DNA from: Nitrospira moscoviensis
GTDB lineage: Bacteria; Nitrospirota; Nitrospiria; Nitrospirales; Nitrospiraceae
Length of the DNA stretch: 64,000 nucleotides
Reading direction: 5' to 3'
NCBI RefSeq assembly: GCF_001273775.1
Contig: NZ_CP011801.1
Span: forward strand, 3,388,001-3,452,000
Below, piece after piece: positions 56,472-64,000 of the stretch. Each line of letters starts with the position of its first letter. Positions within the stretch are counted from its first letter, which is position 1. The notes below the pieces were generated by a model. It was given only the letters and a program-made list of their open reading frames with translations. It ran no database searches and was not told the origin of the DNA. The translations under genes and the position numbers were made by a program.

Positions 56472-57366
56472 GTTTCCCCTCTCCCTGGGCGATCTTCTCC
56501 GACTCGATTTTGGACCCTGACGCGCAGCGAAACCCGATCGTCTCGTCGCGGAAATCAGGGACCATCTTGCTGCGGCTGGTGATCCGCACGTCGCCGCCAC
56601 TGGTGGTATACCCGCCTCCCCGCAGCACGCGGTAAACCCCGTGTTCCGGGCTGGGCGGATTCCGGTCGGGCGACTCGCGGTAATAGGACTCTGCGTACCA
56701 GTCTTCGACCCATTCCATCACGTTGCCCGCGCCATCCATGACTCCGTAGGGGCTGACATCGAGCTTAAACGTGCCCACCGGCGCGGTCGCGTCATACCCG
56801 TCGTTCATACGTGCCCAATTCGCTCCGTTTGGCTGCTCGGTGTTGCCCCATGGCCAGAGCCGGCCGTCGCTGCCGCGCATCGCCTTCTCCCATTCCGCTT
56901 CCGTGGGAAGGCGCTTCCCTTTCCAGCGGCAATACTCCTGCGCGTCATCCCATGACACGTAGACGACCGGTTGGTTGGGTCCGCGCATTTTGCCCACGTT
57001 CTTCGCATAGCGGGACGGCGGGCCGGCCTTGCGGTGCCCCGTCGCCGCGGCGAATTGCGCGTATTGATGATTGGTCACTTCGTAGCGATCTATTGCGAAC
57101 GCGTCCAAAAAAATTTCACGCGGCGGGCGCTCGTCAAAACCCCCCTGATCGGTCCCGCGAATGAACGGACCGGCCGGGATCGCAACCATGTCTTCGCTCA
57201 CGGGCGTGTCGCTTGCGGCGGAGTCCGACGAGATCGGCTCGATCGGCTCAGACGGCGGGTCCTCAAACGGCGTGCTGGTCGTCCCTCGCAAAATGCCCAT
57301 GACGGGCAAGGCGGCAAAGGCGAGGACCGCGAGAAGGAAGGCGACCTTGAGCTTGGTTTCCAGCAT
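56425..57366 (-). CDS. Membrane-anchored SUMF1-domain protein (non-catalytic FGE-like), copy 2
   Basis: This 313-residue protein has an N-terminal helix (VAFLLAVLAFAALPVMGILR), a low-complexity linker and a SUMF1/FGE domain: DMVAIPAGPFIRGTDQGGFD, KGKRLPTEAEWEKAMRGSDG, YGVMDGAGNVMEWVEDWYAE, and RVLRGGGYTTSGGDVRITSR. The active-site cysteines of formylglycine-generating enzymes in the last segment are missing (TTSGGDVRITSR), so it should not oxidise Cys and is more likely a binding or structural protein facing the periplasm. The C-terminal 27 residues are polar and unusual, and overlap the small plus-strand gene. Confidence 0.88.
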   Translation of the reverse strand: MLETKLKVAFLLAVLAFAALPVMGILRGTTSTPFEDPPSEPIEPISSDSAASDTPVSEDMVAIPAGPFIRGTDQGGFDERPPREIFLDAFAIDRYEVTNHQYAQFAAATGHRKAGPPSRYAKNVGKMRGPNQPVVYVSWDDAQEYCRWKGKRLPTEAEWEKAMRGSDGRLWPWGNTEQPNGANWARMNDGYDATAPVGTFKLDVSPYGVMDGAGNVMEWVEDWYAESYYRESPDRNPPSPEHGVYRVLRGGGYTTSGGDVRITSRSKMVPDFRDETIGFRCASGSKIESEKIAQGEGKPTGNQSSRGSETRPK

Positions 57367-57374
57367 GGCGAGAA

Positions 57375-58289
57375 CTAGCCGGCGGACGCGCCTCCCGGCT
57401 CCGGATCAGCGGCGCACCGGATACCTATCGTAATGTCGGTTCTCCAGTATTTCGCGGCGAAGCGTTTCGAGAGCCGCGCGTTCTGCTGGGTTTCTCTCCA
57501 CGAGCCGCCGCGCACCACCTTCAGCTGTCCGTCGTCCGGCCCCTTCGGATCCCGGAAAACGGCTTTCTTGTAGATGTTCTCGTCGTACGAATCTTCCACC
57601 CACTCGGCGACGTTGCCGGTCATGTCGTAAACTCCGTACGGGCTGCGGCCTGCTTCAAACGATCCTGGAGGAGCCAGGTATTTGTAACCGTCTTCCGCGC
57701 CGTCCACATTGGCGGCCCCGGTGACGAACTTATCGCCCCAGGGATAACGACGTTTGCCTTCGCCGCGCCCCGCCTTTTCCCATTCCGCTTCCGTCGGCAG
57801 ACGCTTGCCGGCCCACTTGCAATAGGCCTTGGCATCTTCCCAGGACACGCTCATCGCGACCAACTCCGGCTTCAAGACTTTGGACTGATCGTCCTCGAAG
57901 ACCTCGATCTTCGGCATCGGGCGCTTCGTCATCTTGGCAAACCGCGCATACTCGTCCTGGCTGACCTCCTTGAGGTCGATGAAATAGGCTTTCAAAAACA
58001 CCTGATGTTCCGGCGCCTCGTCGGGATCGCCGTCATTGCTGCCCATCGTGAACGGCCCGGCCGGAATGTGGACCATTTCCCGGCCTTCATCGCCGACCTT
58101 CGTTTTATACATCGAATAGTCTTGCGGCACGACCTTGCTCGCGACCGGCTGCGCTTCGGATTTGATGCTCATCGCCAACTCGCGCATCTGCTTGGCTTTG
58201 TACGATTCGTACACCAATCCGACGATCATCAAAATGAACGACGCAAAGACGAACACGATGGATCCGATCAGGACGCTTCTGTTCTCCAT
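57375..58289 (-). CDS. Membrane-anchored SUMF1-domain protein (non-catalytic FGE-like), copy 1
   Basis: This 304-residue protein carries an N-terminal helix (SVLIGSIVFVFASFILMIVG) and the SUMF1 domain: EMVHIPAGPFTMGSNDGDPD, AGKRLPTEAEWEKAGRGEGK, YGVYDMTGNVAEWVEDSYDE and KVVRGGSWRETQQNARLSKR. Again the catalytic Cys pair of FGE is absent. It lies 8 bp upstream of copy 2 (tandem duplication with divergence) and 33 bp after the glycine-rich membrane protein gene. Its operon includes the second bd-like oxidase gene, so a link to oxidase assembly is inferred. Confidence 0.88.
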   Translation of the reverse strand: MENRSVLIGSIVFVFASFILMIVGLVYESYKAKQMRELAMSIKSEAQPVASKVVPQDYSMYKTKVGDEGREMVHIPAGPFTMGSNDGDPDEAPEHQVFLKAYFIDLKEVSQDEYARFAKMTKRPMPKIEVFEDDQSKVLKPELVAMSVSWEDAKAYCKWAGKRLPTEAEWEKAGRGEGKRRYPWGDKFVTGAANVDGAEDGYKYLAPPGSFEAGRSPYGVYDMTGNVAEWVEDSYDENIYKKAVFRDPKGPDDGQLKVVRGGSWRETQQNARLSKRFAAKYWRTDITIGIRCAADPEPGGASAG

Positions 58290-58322
58290 AGGACTCCGTT
58301 TCGCTTCGCCCGTACCGACCGG

Positions 58323-58727
58323 TCAGGCGACCGGTGGGGTTCCGCCGGCGGACGCCTCGTGAGAATCCGCTTCGGCCTTGCGGGCCGCCCGCAGATCGAG
58401 CAGCATGGAGATTTGCACGCCGAGGAAGCCGCCCATCGCCGCGCCGGCTCCAGCGCCGACCGAAATCCGCTCCTCCCCGGCCACGAGCCAGGCCAATCCG
58501 CCGCCGAGCACGGTGCCGATCAAAATACTGATCAGAAACCGACGGCCGCCGAGAAACCCCACGACAGCTCCCATCAGAAGGCCGATCCCGATCGCCAGCG
58601 GCATCATGCCGCCCCCCATGATCAGACCGATCAGCGTGCCGACCGTGCCCATGACCGCGATGCCGAACACCATGTCGATCGCTTTTCGGACTGGCATCGC
58701 TTGTGCCGGTGACGTCGTCATTGTCAT
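58323..58727 (-). CDS. Glycine-rich small membrane protein
   Basis: This 134-residue protein is built of Gly-rich helices: MVFGIAVMGTVGTLIGLIMG, MMPLAIGIGLLMGAVVGFLG, FLISILIGTVLGGGLAWLVA and ISVGAGAGAAMGGFLGVQIS (glycine-zipper-like). The C-terminus is polar and charged (RAARKAEADSHEASAG). No family is recognised with certainty. It is in an operon with SUMF1 and DUF3047 genes, with 9 bp to the DUF3047 stop. Confidence 0.75.
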   Translation of the reverse strand: MTMTTSPAQAMPVRKAIDMVFGIAVMGTVGTLIGLIMGGGMMPLAIGIGLLMGAVVGFLGGRRFLISILIGTVLGGGLAWLVAGEERISVGAGAGAAMGGFLGVQISMLLDLRAARKAEADSHEASAGGTPPVA

Positions 58728-58736
58728 GACTGCCCG

Positions 58737-59390
58737 TTACTTGGCCGAAGTCGCCACCAACGGACCGAAGTCGATGTCCACACCGGGGGCCGCGATGATG
58801 GAAATCCCCCACGCTTTGGCCGCTGGCTCATGTTGATGGATTCGCTTGAAATCGTCGTACACGTTCACCCGTTCTTCAAACCACTGGCCCACATCCCTGG
58901 TCCCGCTCTGCACGACGATTTCGGATCCGCTGAACATGCCGCCTTCGGTGAGCGTCCCTTCCGGCTTGGTTGCGCTCCACACGTACTTCGTAAAGACGGG
59001 AATAAAGAGCAGATCCGTATCGAGCGACGCATAGACGGCGGCAATGGGTTCGGCGCCGGACGTGGCCTTGTTCAATCGCCACCGCCAAGTCAGCACCGGA
59101 TAGGCCTTGGGATCCCAATCGATCTTCTTTTTCTTAATCCGTTGGCCGGCGTCTTTCGCGGACAAGAAATGGGCGCCGTTCTCGGATTGCACCTTGTAGG
59201 CCTCGCGGCCCTTGGATTGGCTTCGCTGGCTTTCGTGATCCCAATTCGACGGAAAGCCGTCGGCCTCCTTGGCCTGAAAATCCTCCAGGACGAGCATGGA
59301 GCTCTGAGCGTCGGCCGATGGCTCGAACACATCGGCGCAGATGAGTACACCGAACGACACACACACACCCACGACGGCACGGCGCAGCAT
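58737..59390 (-). CDS. DUF3047 domain protein, exported
   Basis: The start at 59390 (MLRRAVVGVCVSFGVLICAD) gives a signal peptide and 217 residues. The body matches DUF3047: MLVLEDFQAKEADGFPSNWD, VLTWRWRLNKATSGAEPIAA, YVWSATKPEGTLTEGGMFSG, and ERVNVYDDFKRIHQHEPAAK then AWGISIIAAPGVDIDFGPLV. The DUF3047 fold is a periplasmic beta-sandwich of unknown function. It lies between the second bd-like oxidase gene and the membrane/SUMF1 genes on one transcript. Confidence 0.85.
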   Translation of the reverse strand: MLRRAVVGVCVSFGVLICADVFEPSADAQSSMLVLEDFQAKEADGFPSNWDHESQRSQSKGREAYKVQSENGAHFLSAKDAGQRIKKKKIDWDPKAYPVLTWRWRLNKATSGAEPIAAVYASLDTDLLFIPVFTKYVWSATKPEGTLTEGGMFSGSEIVVQSGTRDVGQWFEERVNVYDDFKRIHQHEPAAKAWGISIIAAPGVDIDFGPLVATSAK

Positions 59391-59415
59391 ATGGTCGATC
59401 CTCCACATTATTATT

Positions 59416-61290
59416 TTACGCTTCTTGGGAAGGGGCGGGCGCGAGAGACGGGGCTTTCTCGTCCAGGGACTCTTCTCCCATCACGGGCTGTTGCCCGCGT
59501 TGACACGTCCAAAACAGCGCCAGCACCGCGCCCCAAAACACGATCATGTTCAGGGTCACCATCTTGGCGGCGAATTCCAGGTCCGGCGTAAAGGCCCAGG
59601 GCGACACATCGGCCATCAATTCGCTCACGTGCCACGAGAGGCGCCCTGAAGAACGGATGTATCCCATCAGTCCCATGACCCAGGTAAAGGCGGCCGCCAA
59701 GCCGAATAGGCCGACCATGCCGCGCACGGAAATCTTCCCCCAGTGAATGGGACCGTGAACGATCGCGCCCTTCAACATCGCCCGGTTGATGAGCACGCCG
59801 GCGACGATGACCGTGAGTGTCGCAAACGCCTGCGGTGACGAGAGACCCACCCGGATGTTGGCCGGCAGATAAAAACCATAGACCGACAACCATATGACAT
59901 GCAGCAATCCGATCGTATACAGCGTCCCGATTGCAATATTCCCCGTTTTCACCCATGACACGGTCATCGTGCGATTGGCCCGGCGGTAGTAGAGGAAACT
60001 CAGCGCGGTCAGGAGGATCATGACGTTCACGGCCCCGTTCTTCGACGACATGACGCCGTAGTTGCCGACCACCGGGTGCTGCGCGCCGCCCATCGCTTTC
60101 ACCTCGCCGGGCGACATCAGAACGGTATGCGGCGTGAGCCAGATGAACAGCGCCAACGTCAACGCGCCGAGTACGAACTGATAGTAGAGCTGATATCGCT
60201 CACCCCCCTTGATCCGCGCCATGCTTTGCCAGAGATAATAGTTGACGCCGAGAAACAGGGCTCCGATGAGCAAGGCCTGCACAACAAAGAGCCACGTCAG
60301 CAGCCCACCCATCATCGTCACGCCCATACTCTGGCTGAACGAATACACGGACCGCATCAACCAGTAGCCGGCGATCGGCATGGGAAGCAGCGCGCACACG
60401 GTCACGAACAAGAAGATGTAGCCCACCCAGTCGAAATAGGCCCGCTCTTCGTCGGTTTTCGCGGTGAAGAACCGGTAGCAGGCATACGCCAGGACGACTG
60501 CGCCGCCCGACATGATGTCGGCAAGGAAACGATGGACGTTGAGCGGGTTCCACAAGGCGCTGTGGAGGAGATGCCAACTGTTCCCCAGGAAACGCCCCTG
60601 CTCGTCGACACCGGCCGGCGACATCATGAAGGCCGCCCAGGCATTCGCCAACAGCAAGAGGGCCGTGCCGAAGACATTGGTCAGGATACCGATGGCGGCA
60701 TGGATCCATTTCAAGCCGGGCTCCGCCATCCGGTTCCAACTGTAGTAGTAGACGATCAACAGGAGCGATTCTCCGACGAAGACGACCGCGTAGGCCGGCA
60801 TGAAGGACTTGAACGTCCCGCCCATGTATTGCATGAAGCTGGGATAGAGATAGAGGAACATCGCCAGCATCAGACTGCCGACGACCGCCGTGACGGAGAG
60901 CGCGAGAAGGGCGACCTTGGCCAAATCCCTTGCCAACCCATCGTAACGAAGCGACAGGGCGGGTTTCCTCGTGACCAGACCGAGAAACTCCAGCAGCGCG
61001 CAGAACAACGGCAAGGCGAGAACGAAGCCACCGAAGTACGTGTGCTGCTGCGTCACGAACCAGACCAGCAAACGGCTGTCGAAGGAGCCGATCCGCGAAT
61101 AGACGGTCTCATGCGGCGCGGGTGCGGCCGGCCCCCGGGGCGTCCCTTGAGTGCCGAAGTAGACGTCGGTCCCGTCGCTCGCGAAGGAGGCGGTTGGACC
61201 CGTCCAACCGAACAAGCACCATGACAGCAGCAACCCGCTGACCAGCCCCATCCCCATGAAGGCCCGACTACGTCGCCAACTTCGCGGCAT
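59416..61290 (-). CDS. Cytochrome bd-like oxidase subunit I (second copy)
   Basis: The start at 61290 (MPRSWRRSRAFMGMGLVSGL) is preferred since the longer frame overlaps the upstream gene; 624 residues. It is a close paralogue of the 53963 protein over the whole length: His83 in VTQQHTYFGGF, YAVVFVGESLLLIVYYYSWN, and GFLN-type segments AAFMMSPAGVDEQGRFLGNS followed by WHLLHSALWNPLNVHRFL. The N-terminus contains a signal or anchor and a Pro-rich linker. No CydB is encoded near it. Retention of the Glu and His ligands suggests it is functional. The paralogues probably serve different oxygen or donor conditions. Confidence 0.88.
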   Translation of the reverse strand: MPRSWRRSRAFMGMGLVSGLLLSWCLFGWTGPTASFASDGTDVYFGTQGTPRGPAAPAPHETVYSRIGSFDSRLLVWFVTQQHTYFGGFVLALPLFCALLEFLGLVTRKPALSLRYDGLARDLAKVALLALSVTAVVGSLMLAMFLYLYPSFMQYMGGTFKSFMPAYAVVFVGESLLLIVYYYSWNRMAEPGLKWIHAAIGILTNVFGTALLLLANAWAAFMMSPAGVDEQGRFLGNSWHLLHSALWNPLNVHRFLADIMSGGAVVLAYACYRFFTAKTDEERAYFDWVGYIFLFVTVCALLPMPIAGYWLMRSVYSFSQSMGVTMMGGLLTWLFVVQALLIGALFLGVNYYLWQSMARIKGGERYQLYYQFVLGALTLALFIWLTPHTVLMSPGEVKAMGGAQHPVVGNYGVMSSKNGAVNVMILLTALSFLYYRRANRTMTVSWVKTGNIAIGTLYTIGLLHVIWLSVYGFYLPANIRVGLSSPQAFATLTVIVAGVLINRAMLKGAIVHGPIHWGKISVRGMVGLFGLAAAFTWVMGLMGYIRSSGRLSWHVSELMADVSPWAFTPDLEFAAKMVTLNMIVFWGAVLALFWTCQRGQQPVMGEESLDEKAPSLAPAPSQEA

Positions 61291-61294
61291 GGTG

Positions 61295-62365
61295 TTACCT
61301 CTTCGATCCGCTTTTCCCGAGCGCCATGTCACCGGCTGGCGCGGCGGATGACGCGCCCGTCTTGCCGAGAATGCCCATCACAAAGGGACAGCGCAACATC
61401 CCGCTCGACAGTTGGGGGCGTTCCAGATCCTCGACCCGCCGCCGAGAGCCGAGGTAATAGCCGTACAAGCCCATCAGCGCCGTCACCATGGCCCCCGCGG
61501 CGGCGGCCGATTCGACGGGAATCGACGCCTGTCCGAGCATAAAAATCAGGAATCCCATCACGACCAAATAGTACGTCGAGGCGAAGGCCATGCCCGGCCA
61601 CCACCAATACTTGAACAGCTCCGACGGTGCGGTGCGCCGTACACTCTGCATCCACGACTGATCCGGGTACAGCCCGGCAAAATAGGCCGCGAGGGCGAGG
61701 GCGCCTCCGACCACCGTGACACTCAGTAGCTGGGCAAGCGCCGAGACCTGCGCCGTGCCGGCCAATACTCCCGACAATGGCATGAGGCCGCCCAGCACCG
61801 CACCGGCCGCAGCCCAGGACACAAAGGACCGTGTCGGGTCCTGTACCATTTCGCGCAAGGCCTTGCCGTCAGGGAACGTGAGAAACGGCCGCCCCATCAA
61901 CGCCAACTTTCGCACGTGGCCGATTTCAAACGCGTCGCGCGCGACGGCGGTGCTCGAAATGATGATGGCCATCATGGCCGGACCGTCCGGATGCTGCAGG
62001 TAGTTGTAGCCGATCAGCCAGAGCAAGGCCAGTACCAGCAACGCGAGCTGGACGCCGTAGACGGCGCCGATCCAACCGGCCAGCCACCCGAACATTCGAC
62101 CACCGTCTTCACCGAGCATGGCCGACCAGCCCGATTCACGGCCCACCCGATAGGCCGCAAGGGCTGTTGTCATCCCTACAAGGCCGCTCACGGCTAACAG
62201 GATGACCGGCTCCGACAGCGGCAGGAAATATTTGGCAACTCGATACAGGCCGAATGCGACCAGTCCGGGCACCAACATCACGATGCGCTTCCGTTTGCGC
62301 ACCGAGTCTTCCGTGACGGCCAAGCTGAGACTTGGCAGCACGCGTAACGCCATGCGATGCAGCAT
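61295..62365 (-). CDS. Membrane protein of unknown function
   Basis: The start at ATG 62365 has GGAG five bases upstream; GTG 62368 is an alternative. The 356-residue protein has eight to nine helices: IVMLVPGLVAFGLYRVAKYF, VILLAVSGLVGMTTALAAYR, LAGWIGAVYGVQLALLVLAL, AGAVLGGLMPLSGVLAGTAQ, LLSVTVVGGALALAAYFAGL and YYLVVMGFLIFMLGQASIPV. No family is recognised. It ends 5 bp before the second bd-like oxidase start and is surely co-transcribed, so it may be an assembly partner. Confidence 0.75.
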   Translation of the reverse strand: MLHRMALRVLPSLSLAVTEDSVRKRKRIVMLVPGLVAFGLYRVAKYFLPLSEPVILLAVSGLVGMTTALAAYRVGRESGWSAMLGEDGGRMFGWLAGWIGAVYGVQLALLVLALLWLIGYNYLQHPDGPAMMAIIISSTAVARDAFEIGHVRKLALMGRPFLTFPDGKALREMVQDPTRSFVSWAAAGAVLGGLMPLSGVLAGTAQVSALAQLLSVTVVGGALALAAYFAGLYPDQSWMQSVRRTAPSELFKYWWWPGMAFASTYYLVVMGFLIFMLGQASIPVESAAAAGAMVTALMGLYGYYLGSRRRVEDLERPQLSSGMLRCPFVMGILGKTGASSAAPAGDMALGKSGSKR

Positions 62366-62374
62366 CACAACTCC

Positions 62375-62460
62375 AGTGATGAGTGATGGGTGATGCGTGA
62401 TGCGTCGAAACGAGCTTGTGCGCTTCTTGGCTGATCACTCATCACCGATCACCCATCACT
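62375..62460. repeat. Inverted arms of GTGATGN/NCATCAC units
   Basis: Positions 62375-62400 repeat GTGATGA/GTGATGG units, and 62432-62460 repeat ATCAC-type complements. The spacing and sequence resemble the 7767-7837 element. It sits between the 62456 gene and the 62365 gene and overlaps the very start of the former's 3' end. Confidence 0.55.
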
Positions 62461-62950
62461 TCTTCGAACCGCCGATCCCGAAATACTTCGCCTTCACTTC
62501 TTCCATGAGGGCCACCGTGACCCTGGACGCTCCGCGCTCCGCCGCGGTGCGTTCCAGTTCGATCCGCGCCATGGCCCGCACCGGTGCGGGCACGTTCGCC
62601 AAGCGCCGTTCGGCTTCGCCATCCCATTGAATCCGTTCCCCGGTGCGGGGACGCAGCAACGTGTCATAGCTGACGACTCGTTCGCCCCGGGCGCGGACGT
62701 CCTGTTCCACCTCGTCGCGGAACAGCGGTGCGAAGTACGGCGGCAGGCGCTCCAACCGATGGAGCGCCTCATCGGTCCACATCAGACGATCGACGAAGCT
62801 TCCCGCCTGCCCGGCCTGGAGATCGACCCCGACTTTGAACCCACAGCCCCGGCATTCCGAACGGACGAACCATTGCGGCGAGCCGTCTTCATACGCCCGC
62901 TCTTCGATGCCTTCGGTATGCATCCAGCGCCCGCAGCCGCAGGTCAGCAT
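62456..62950 (-). CDS. PCP-reductase (PF08369-like) domain protein with N-terminal Cys motif
   Basis: This 164-residue protein starts with a Cys-rich element (LTCGCGRWMHTEGIEERAYE, then RSECRGCGFKVG) able to bind zinc or iron. Its C-terminal 60 residues, WDGEAERRLANVPAPVRAMA then RIELERTAAERGASRVTVAL, match the proto-chlorophyllide reductase 57-kDa (PCP_red) domain found at the end of ChlB/BchB. It is a stand-alone copy in a non-photosynthetic setting. It ends 7 bp before the DUF420 gene and may take part in maturation or electron transfer of the oxidase cluster. Confidence 0.78.
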   Translation of the reverse strand: MLTCGCGRWMHTEGIEERAYEDGSPQWFVRSECRGCGFKVGVDLQAGQAGSFVDRLMWTDEALHRLERLPPYFAPLFRDEVEQDVRARGERVVSYDTLLRPRTGERIQWDGEAERRLANVPAPVRAMARIELERTAAERGASRVTVALMEEVKAKYFGIGGSKK

Positions 62951-62956
62951 GGGCGT

Positions 62957-63670
62957 TCATCCGATCTTTCCGGGATATAAAATGTACAGCATCGTGTACG
63001 TGAAGGTGCCGGTCACAAACAAGATGCAGTAGATGATCATCGTAAACGTGCCCAAGACACGATGCCGCCGTGCGCCGCTGGGCCACAGGCGCTGAATGGT
63101 CGTTTCAATGCCAAGGACAAAAGCGACGAGGATCAAAAAACCCACGTACACTTCCAGCTTGCGCATCGAAAACCCGGCTGTGGCGCCTCGCAGAGCAAAG
63201 GCCAGTAACGCCAGCACGGTAGTGGCTCCCAGAATCGCCCCGATCCGTTTCCAAGTGGTGACCAGAGGCGCCTCGTTCAATTGTCGACGATCTCCCACGA
63301 ATATCTGCGTGCGGAACCCGAGAATAATCATGTAGATCGCCATGACCAGGCCGATGATCACCAGAATGATGTGCACAACGAGGACCGGAATGAACACATG
63401 GTCATAGAGCTCCTGGGATCCGCCGAACCCTTCCTTGCCTTCCACTGCCAGTACGCCGAGCTGCCGAAACAGATAGTAGGCGACGAAGAAGGCCAGCATT
63501 GCGATCATGCCGCAGAACATCAGCCAATGGTGAGCGTCGGCTTGCCGCTTCCGCGCCTGTACCCACCCGATGATGAAGAGCCCCGTAAAGAGCGTGGCCA
63601 TCAGCTGGCTCAAATCGGCGCCGATCGTGGCATGTGTCCCTAGAAAGCCCGGATCTTTCAACCACTCCAT
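62957..63670 (-). CDS. DUF420-like membrane protein
   Basis: This 237-residue protein has six helices: LSQLMATLFTGLFIIGWVQA, LMFCGMIAMLAFFVAYYLFR, FIPVLVVHIILVIIGLVMAI, IGAILGATTVLALLAFALRG, VYVGFLILVAFVLGIETTIQ and HRVLGTFTMIIYCILFVTGT. DUF420 members are cytochrome-c-oxidase-assembly-type (CtaM/CtaG-like neighbours) membrane proteins. The histidines in HATIGADLSQLM, DAHHWL and HVFIPVLVVHIIL are characteristic. It begins the second oxidase operon. Confidence 0.8.
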   Translation of the reverse strand: MEWLKDPGFLGTHATIGADLSQLMATLFTGLFIIGWVQARKRQADAHHWLMFCGMIAMLAFFVAYYLFRQLGVLAVEGKEGFGGSQELYDHVFIPVLVVHIILVIIGLVMAIYMIILGFRTQIFVGDRRQLNEAPLVTTWKRIGAILGATTVLALLAFALRGATAGFSMRKLEVYVGFLILVAFVLGIETTIQRLWPSGARRHRVLGTFTMIIYCILFVTGTFTYTMLYILYPGKIG

Positions 63671-64000
63671 CTATTTCACACCTTGCACCACGGCGGTGCG
63701 TTCCAGCTCCGTGATTGATGCAAATCCGGCTCGCCTCATCCACTCCATCGCATCGCCGGTCTTGTAGCATCCACCCTGTTGGGTATTGACGAGGATATGG
63801 ACCGCGAAGGCCGTGGTCCAAGCCGGCCCCGTCCCGGTCTCATCCAGAAACCGGTCTTTGATCACCAGCCGCCCGCCCGGCACGAGATGATCGAAGACTT
63901 TCCGGACCAACGCTTCATTCGTCTCGAACGTCTGATAATGCAGGATGTCCGACATCAATACCAGATCGTACGGCCCGCTGAGCCCGTCCGTATTGAAGTC
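63671..64000 (-). CDS. SAM-dependent methyltransferase, C-terminal part (cut by window edge)
   Basis: The frame is open to the right edge (110 codons) and ends at 63671, 1 bp after the DUF420 gene start. The visible sequence is DFNTDGLSGPYDLVLMSDIL, then HYQTFETNEALVRKVFDHLV, PGGRLVIKDRFLDETGTGPA, resembling the C-terminal Rossmann half of O-methyltransferases. The GxG motif would lie beyond the edge. The DUF420 start is effectively coupled to this gene. Confidence 0.8.
   Translation of the reverse strand, partial: DFNTDGLSGPYDLVLMSDILHYQTFETNEALVRKVFDHLVPGGRLVIKDRFLDETGTGPAWTTAFAVHILVNTQQGGCYKTGDAMEWMRRAGFASITELERTAVVQGVK

Overview
The window is GC-rich, gene-dense bacterial chromosome with almost every gene on the minus strand. 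The gene content points strongly to a nitrite-oxidising Nitrospira or a close relative. It holds several NxrC-like haem-b subunits, a TorD/NarJ-type chaperone with a NapF-type ferredoxin, many multihaem c-type cytochromes, two large 'bd-like' oxidase subunit I proteins with no CydB, SUMF1-domain proteins, a SmbP-like metal-binding protein and a Pup gene. The genus is inferred from gene content; no rRNA or nxrAB gene lies in the window.

Positions 1-20257 are mostly housekeeping and small operons: a DUF3422 protein (cut by the left edge), a DUF433/DUF5615 toxin-antitoxin-like pair, a BamE/CsgG/PDZ-like lipoprotein, AlgH, a nitrilase-family hydrolase, SmbP, a rhodanese-pentahaem cytochrome-HDAC-like operon, an M3 peptidase, a Fur-type-controlled Bfd ferredoxin, an apparently exported flavodoxin, DUF192, Rel (ppGpp), RecJ, a stand-alone Pup and a K+-independent membrane pyrophosphatase.

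Positions 20268-36591 form a respiratory and assembly region. It contains an amine oxidase, two more multihaem cytochromes, a PDZ protein, an NxrC-like protein, then an apparent five-gene operon (B12/radical SAM - polytopic membrane protein - TPR - TatA - NHL propeller). This is followed by a second NxrC-like protein, a TorD-like chaperone, a four-cluster ferredoxin, an unrecognised HExxH protein with a Cys-pair tail, and a WD40 propeller. A 665-bp gene-poor gap (36592-37256) carries only a decayed RadC fragment and a hairpin.

Positions 37257-49593 hold a sigma-54 response regulator and its multi-PAS sensor kinase, the secF-secD-yajC-tgt cluster, argS, a family 9 glycosyltransferase and mobA.

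Positions 49667-64000 hold two adjacent respiratory gene sets. The first (56249 down to 49667) encodes two 40-residue membrane peptides, bd-like oxidase subunit I, two membrane-anchored c-type cytochromes, and a fusion of a di-haem cytochrome c, an NxrC-like domain and a C-terminal anchor. The second (63670 down to 56425) encodes a DUF420 membrane protein, a PCP-reductase-domain protein, a membrane protein, a paralogous bd-like subunit I, a DUF3047 protein, a glycine-rich membrane protein and two anchored SUMF1-fold proteins. A methyltransferase is cut by the right edge. Together these suggest periplasmic nitrite oxidation or related electron transfer feeding c-type cytochromes and unconventional terminal oxidases, with molybdenum-cofactor (mobA), Tat (tatA) and chaperone functions encoded nearby.
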